Shown here: one piece after another, positions 28,389-29,289 of the stretch
Layout: each line of letters begins with the position of its first letter
How positions within the stretch are numbered: the first letter of the stretch is position 1
Source of the DNA: Prorocentrum cordatum
Taxonomy: Eukaryota; Sar; Dinophyceae; Prorocentrales; Prorocentraceae
Reading direction: 5' to 3'
DNA: 29,289 nucleotides
Assembly (NCBI GenBank): GCA_963575745.1
Contig: CAUYUJ010011248.1
Coordinates: forward strand, 310,001-339,289
Made by a program: the position numbers and the translations under genes
Notes under the pieces: model-generated
Told to the model about the DNA's origin: nothing
The model's database searches: none
The model's input: the letters and a program-made list of their open reading frames with translations, nothing else

Positions 28389-29289
28389 GTGCAGTTGGCG
28401 TGGGGGACCTAGCCAAACGTCCAGGAGGGACGCACTATGCCGAGCATCTGAGACGTGCGTGTGGTATGTTGGATGTCCGCAGGCATATGTTCAGTTCTAG
28501 ATTGCCAGTTTGGGATAGTGCTCGGCAGTGTCGAAAGCACATCGATTTCCCAATGATGCTGCCGCATGAACATTTCGCGCACTTGTACGAAATGGACCCT
28601 GGGCAATTCGACGTCAGGAAGGCACGCGCTGACAACTTACCTTCTACGTACACTTCACACGTTCTGACTCGAGAGCACGGTCATTTATCGTGCCCTTTGG
28701 CTCTCTACTCAGACGGAGTCCCATACTCTAAATCAGATTCGTTTGTGTGCTTTTATTATTCTTGCCACTTGGCGCCGAAACGGCACTTGATCTGCACAAT
28801 AAAAAAATCAGACCTTTGCGCGTGTGGGTGTAAGGGGTGGTGCACAATGGGTGGAATACATCGGATTCTAGCTTGGTCGTTCGGGTGTCTCGCCGCAGGC
28901 AAATGGCCATCACTTGACCACAATGGTGTGCCATTTGAGGACGAACTCCGCTCGGCGCGGCGAGGTTTCCCCCTCGCCGATGGCGTGGTCGGCGCGCTGT
29001 GCGAATACCGCGCCGACCTCCTTGAGATGGTCACTAGTCTCGGTTTCAAGAGTTGGCAGAATTTTGAACACCCGTGTTTCTGTTGCATGGCGAAGAGGGG
29101 GGAACTCTACGAATTCGATCGTTCTGTGGCAAGGTGTCGGTGGACAGAACGAACTGCTAACACCTATGAGACCGAAGTCGGCCGTACTATGACACGACGG
29201 ATGGTATCCTCGAGGCCGCTTCTGCGCCGCCTCGTGCGCAAAATGCATTTTGACGAAACCCGCGGCGGCCGTTGCTTAACGGAAGATTT
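28389..29289 (+). CDS. Gene C exon 2: cysteine-rich protein, 3' partial
   Basis: The frame is open from 28389 to the window end (300 codons, no stop). Visible motifs: Leu-Pro-His-Glu (about 28559), Tyr-Ser-Asp-Gly-Val (about 28715), Lys-Arg-His-Leu-Ile-Cys (28778-28795), a Cys-x-Cys-Gly-Cys-x-Gly-Trp-Cys cluster (28819-28845), Ala-Trp-Ser (28865-28875), Cys-Glu-Tyr (about 29003) and His-Pro-Cys-Phe-Cys-Cys (29070-29087). The cysteine groups suggest metal binding. I recall closely similar proteins in dinoflagellate genomes but no tested function. No frameshift is seen, so the copy may be intact. The C-terminus is outside the window. Confidence 0.7.

Overview
The window looks like nuclear DNA of a dinoflagellate. 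The signs are high GC, protein-coding features all on the + strand, introns that open with GT, GC or GA and end in AG, introns full of triplet microsatellite, a Lys-Arg-Pro-Ala-Ala (KRPAA) protein tail, and at the right end a cysteine-rich protein of a type I associate with dinoflagellate genomes. I cannot name the species. A run of exactly 100 N at 16690-16789 is a scaffold gap, so the two halves need not be neighbours.

Left of the gap (1-16482) is one giant non-LTR retrotransposon (LINE), more than 16.4 kb and open at its 5' end. ORF1 (2-2430) carries a coiled coil. A long ORF2 (about 3640-10448) has a hydrophobic domain, a domain resembling the PARP/ADP-ribosyltransferase fold and a cysteine cluster. 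ORF3 (10449-16117) reads AP-type endonuclease, reverse transcriptase (FVDD), CCHC knuckle, RNase H and coiled coil. The copy carries four apparent -1 frameshifts and one in-frame TGA, so it is either decayed or affected by homopolymer base-calling errors.

The most striking signal is a family of 14 hairpins spread along the sense strand of this LINE. Each has an outer stem of 5-10 pairs whose sequence differs from copy to copy yet stays complementary, then one unpaired C on the 5' side, a 3-bp inner stem, and a TTCA (UUCA in RNA) loop. The inner stem occurs as GGC/GCC, GCC/GGC, GTC/GGC and GTC/GAC. Outer stems contain G-U-type pairs, and the motif is translated in two different reading frames. 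This is covariation of an RNA structure rather than a conserved peptide or a copied sequence.

Right of the gap are remains of three intron-rich genes. Gene A (about 17239-23256) encodes a Lys/Gln/Met/Ala repeat domain with a KRPAA tail, an acidic repeat domain and short globular exons; its 3' part is poorly resolved. Gene B (about 23744-26504) is a chain of nine small exons, most joined in compatible phase. Gene C (27806 to beyond the window) is a two-exon cysteine-rich protein. Several introns are bounded by the same 5-9 bases at both splice sites, and the gene C intron also has inverted ends. These are marks of introner-like (transposon-derived) introns. Introns and spacers hold (GGA)n/(TCC)n and (TCA)n tracts, 10-, 11- and 14-bp tandem repeats and several long palindromes.
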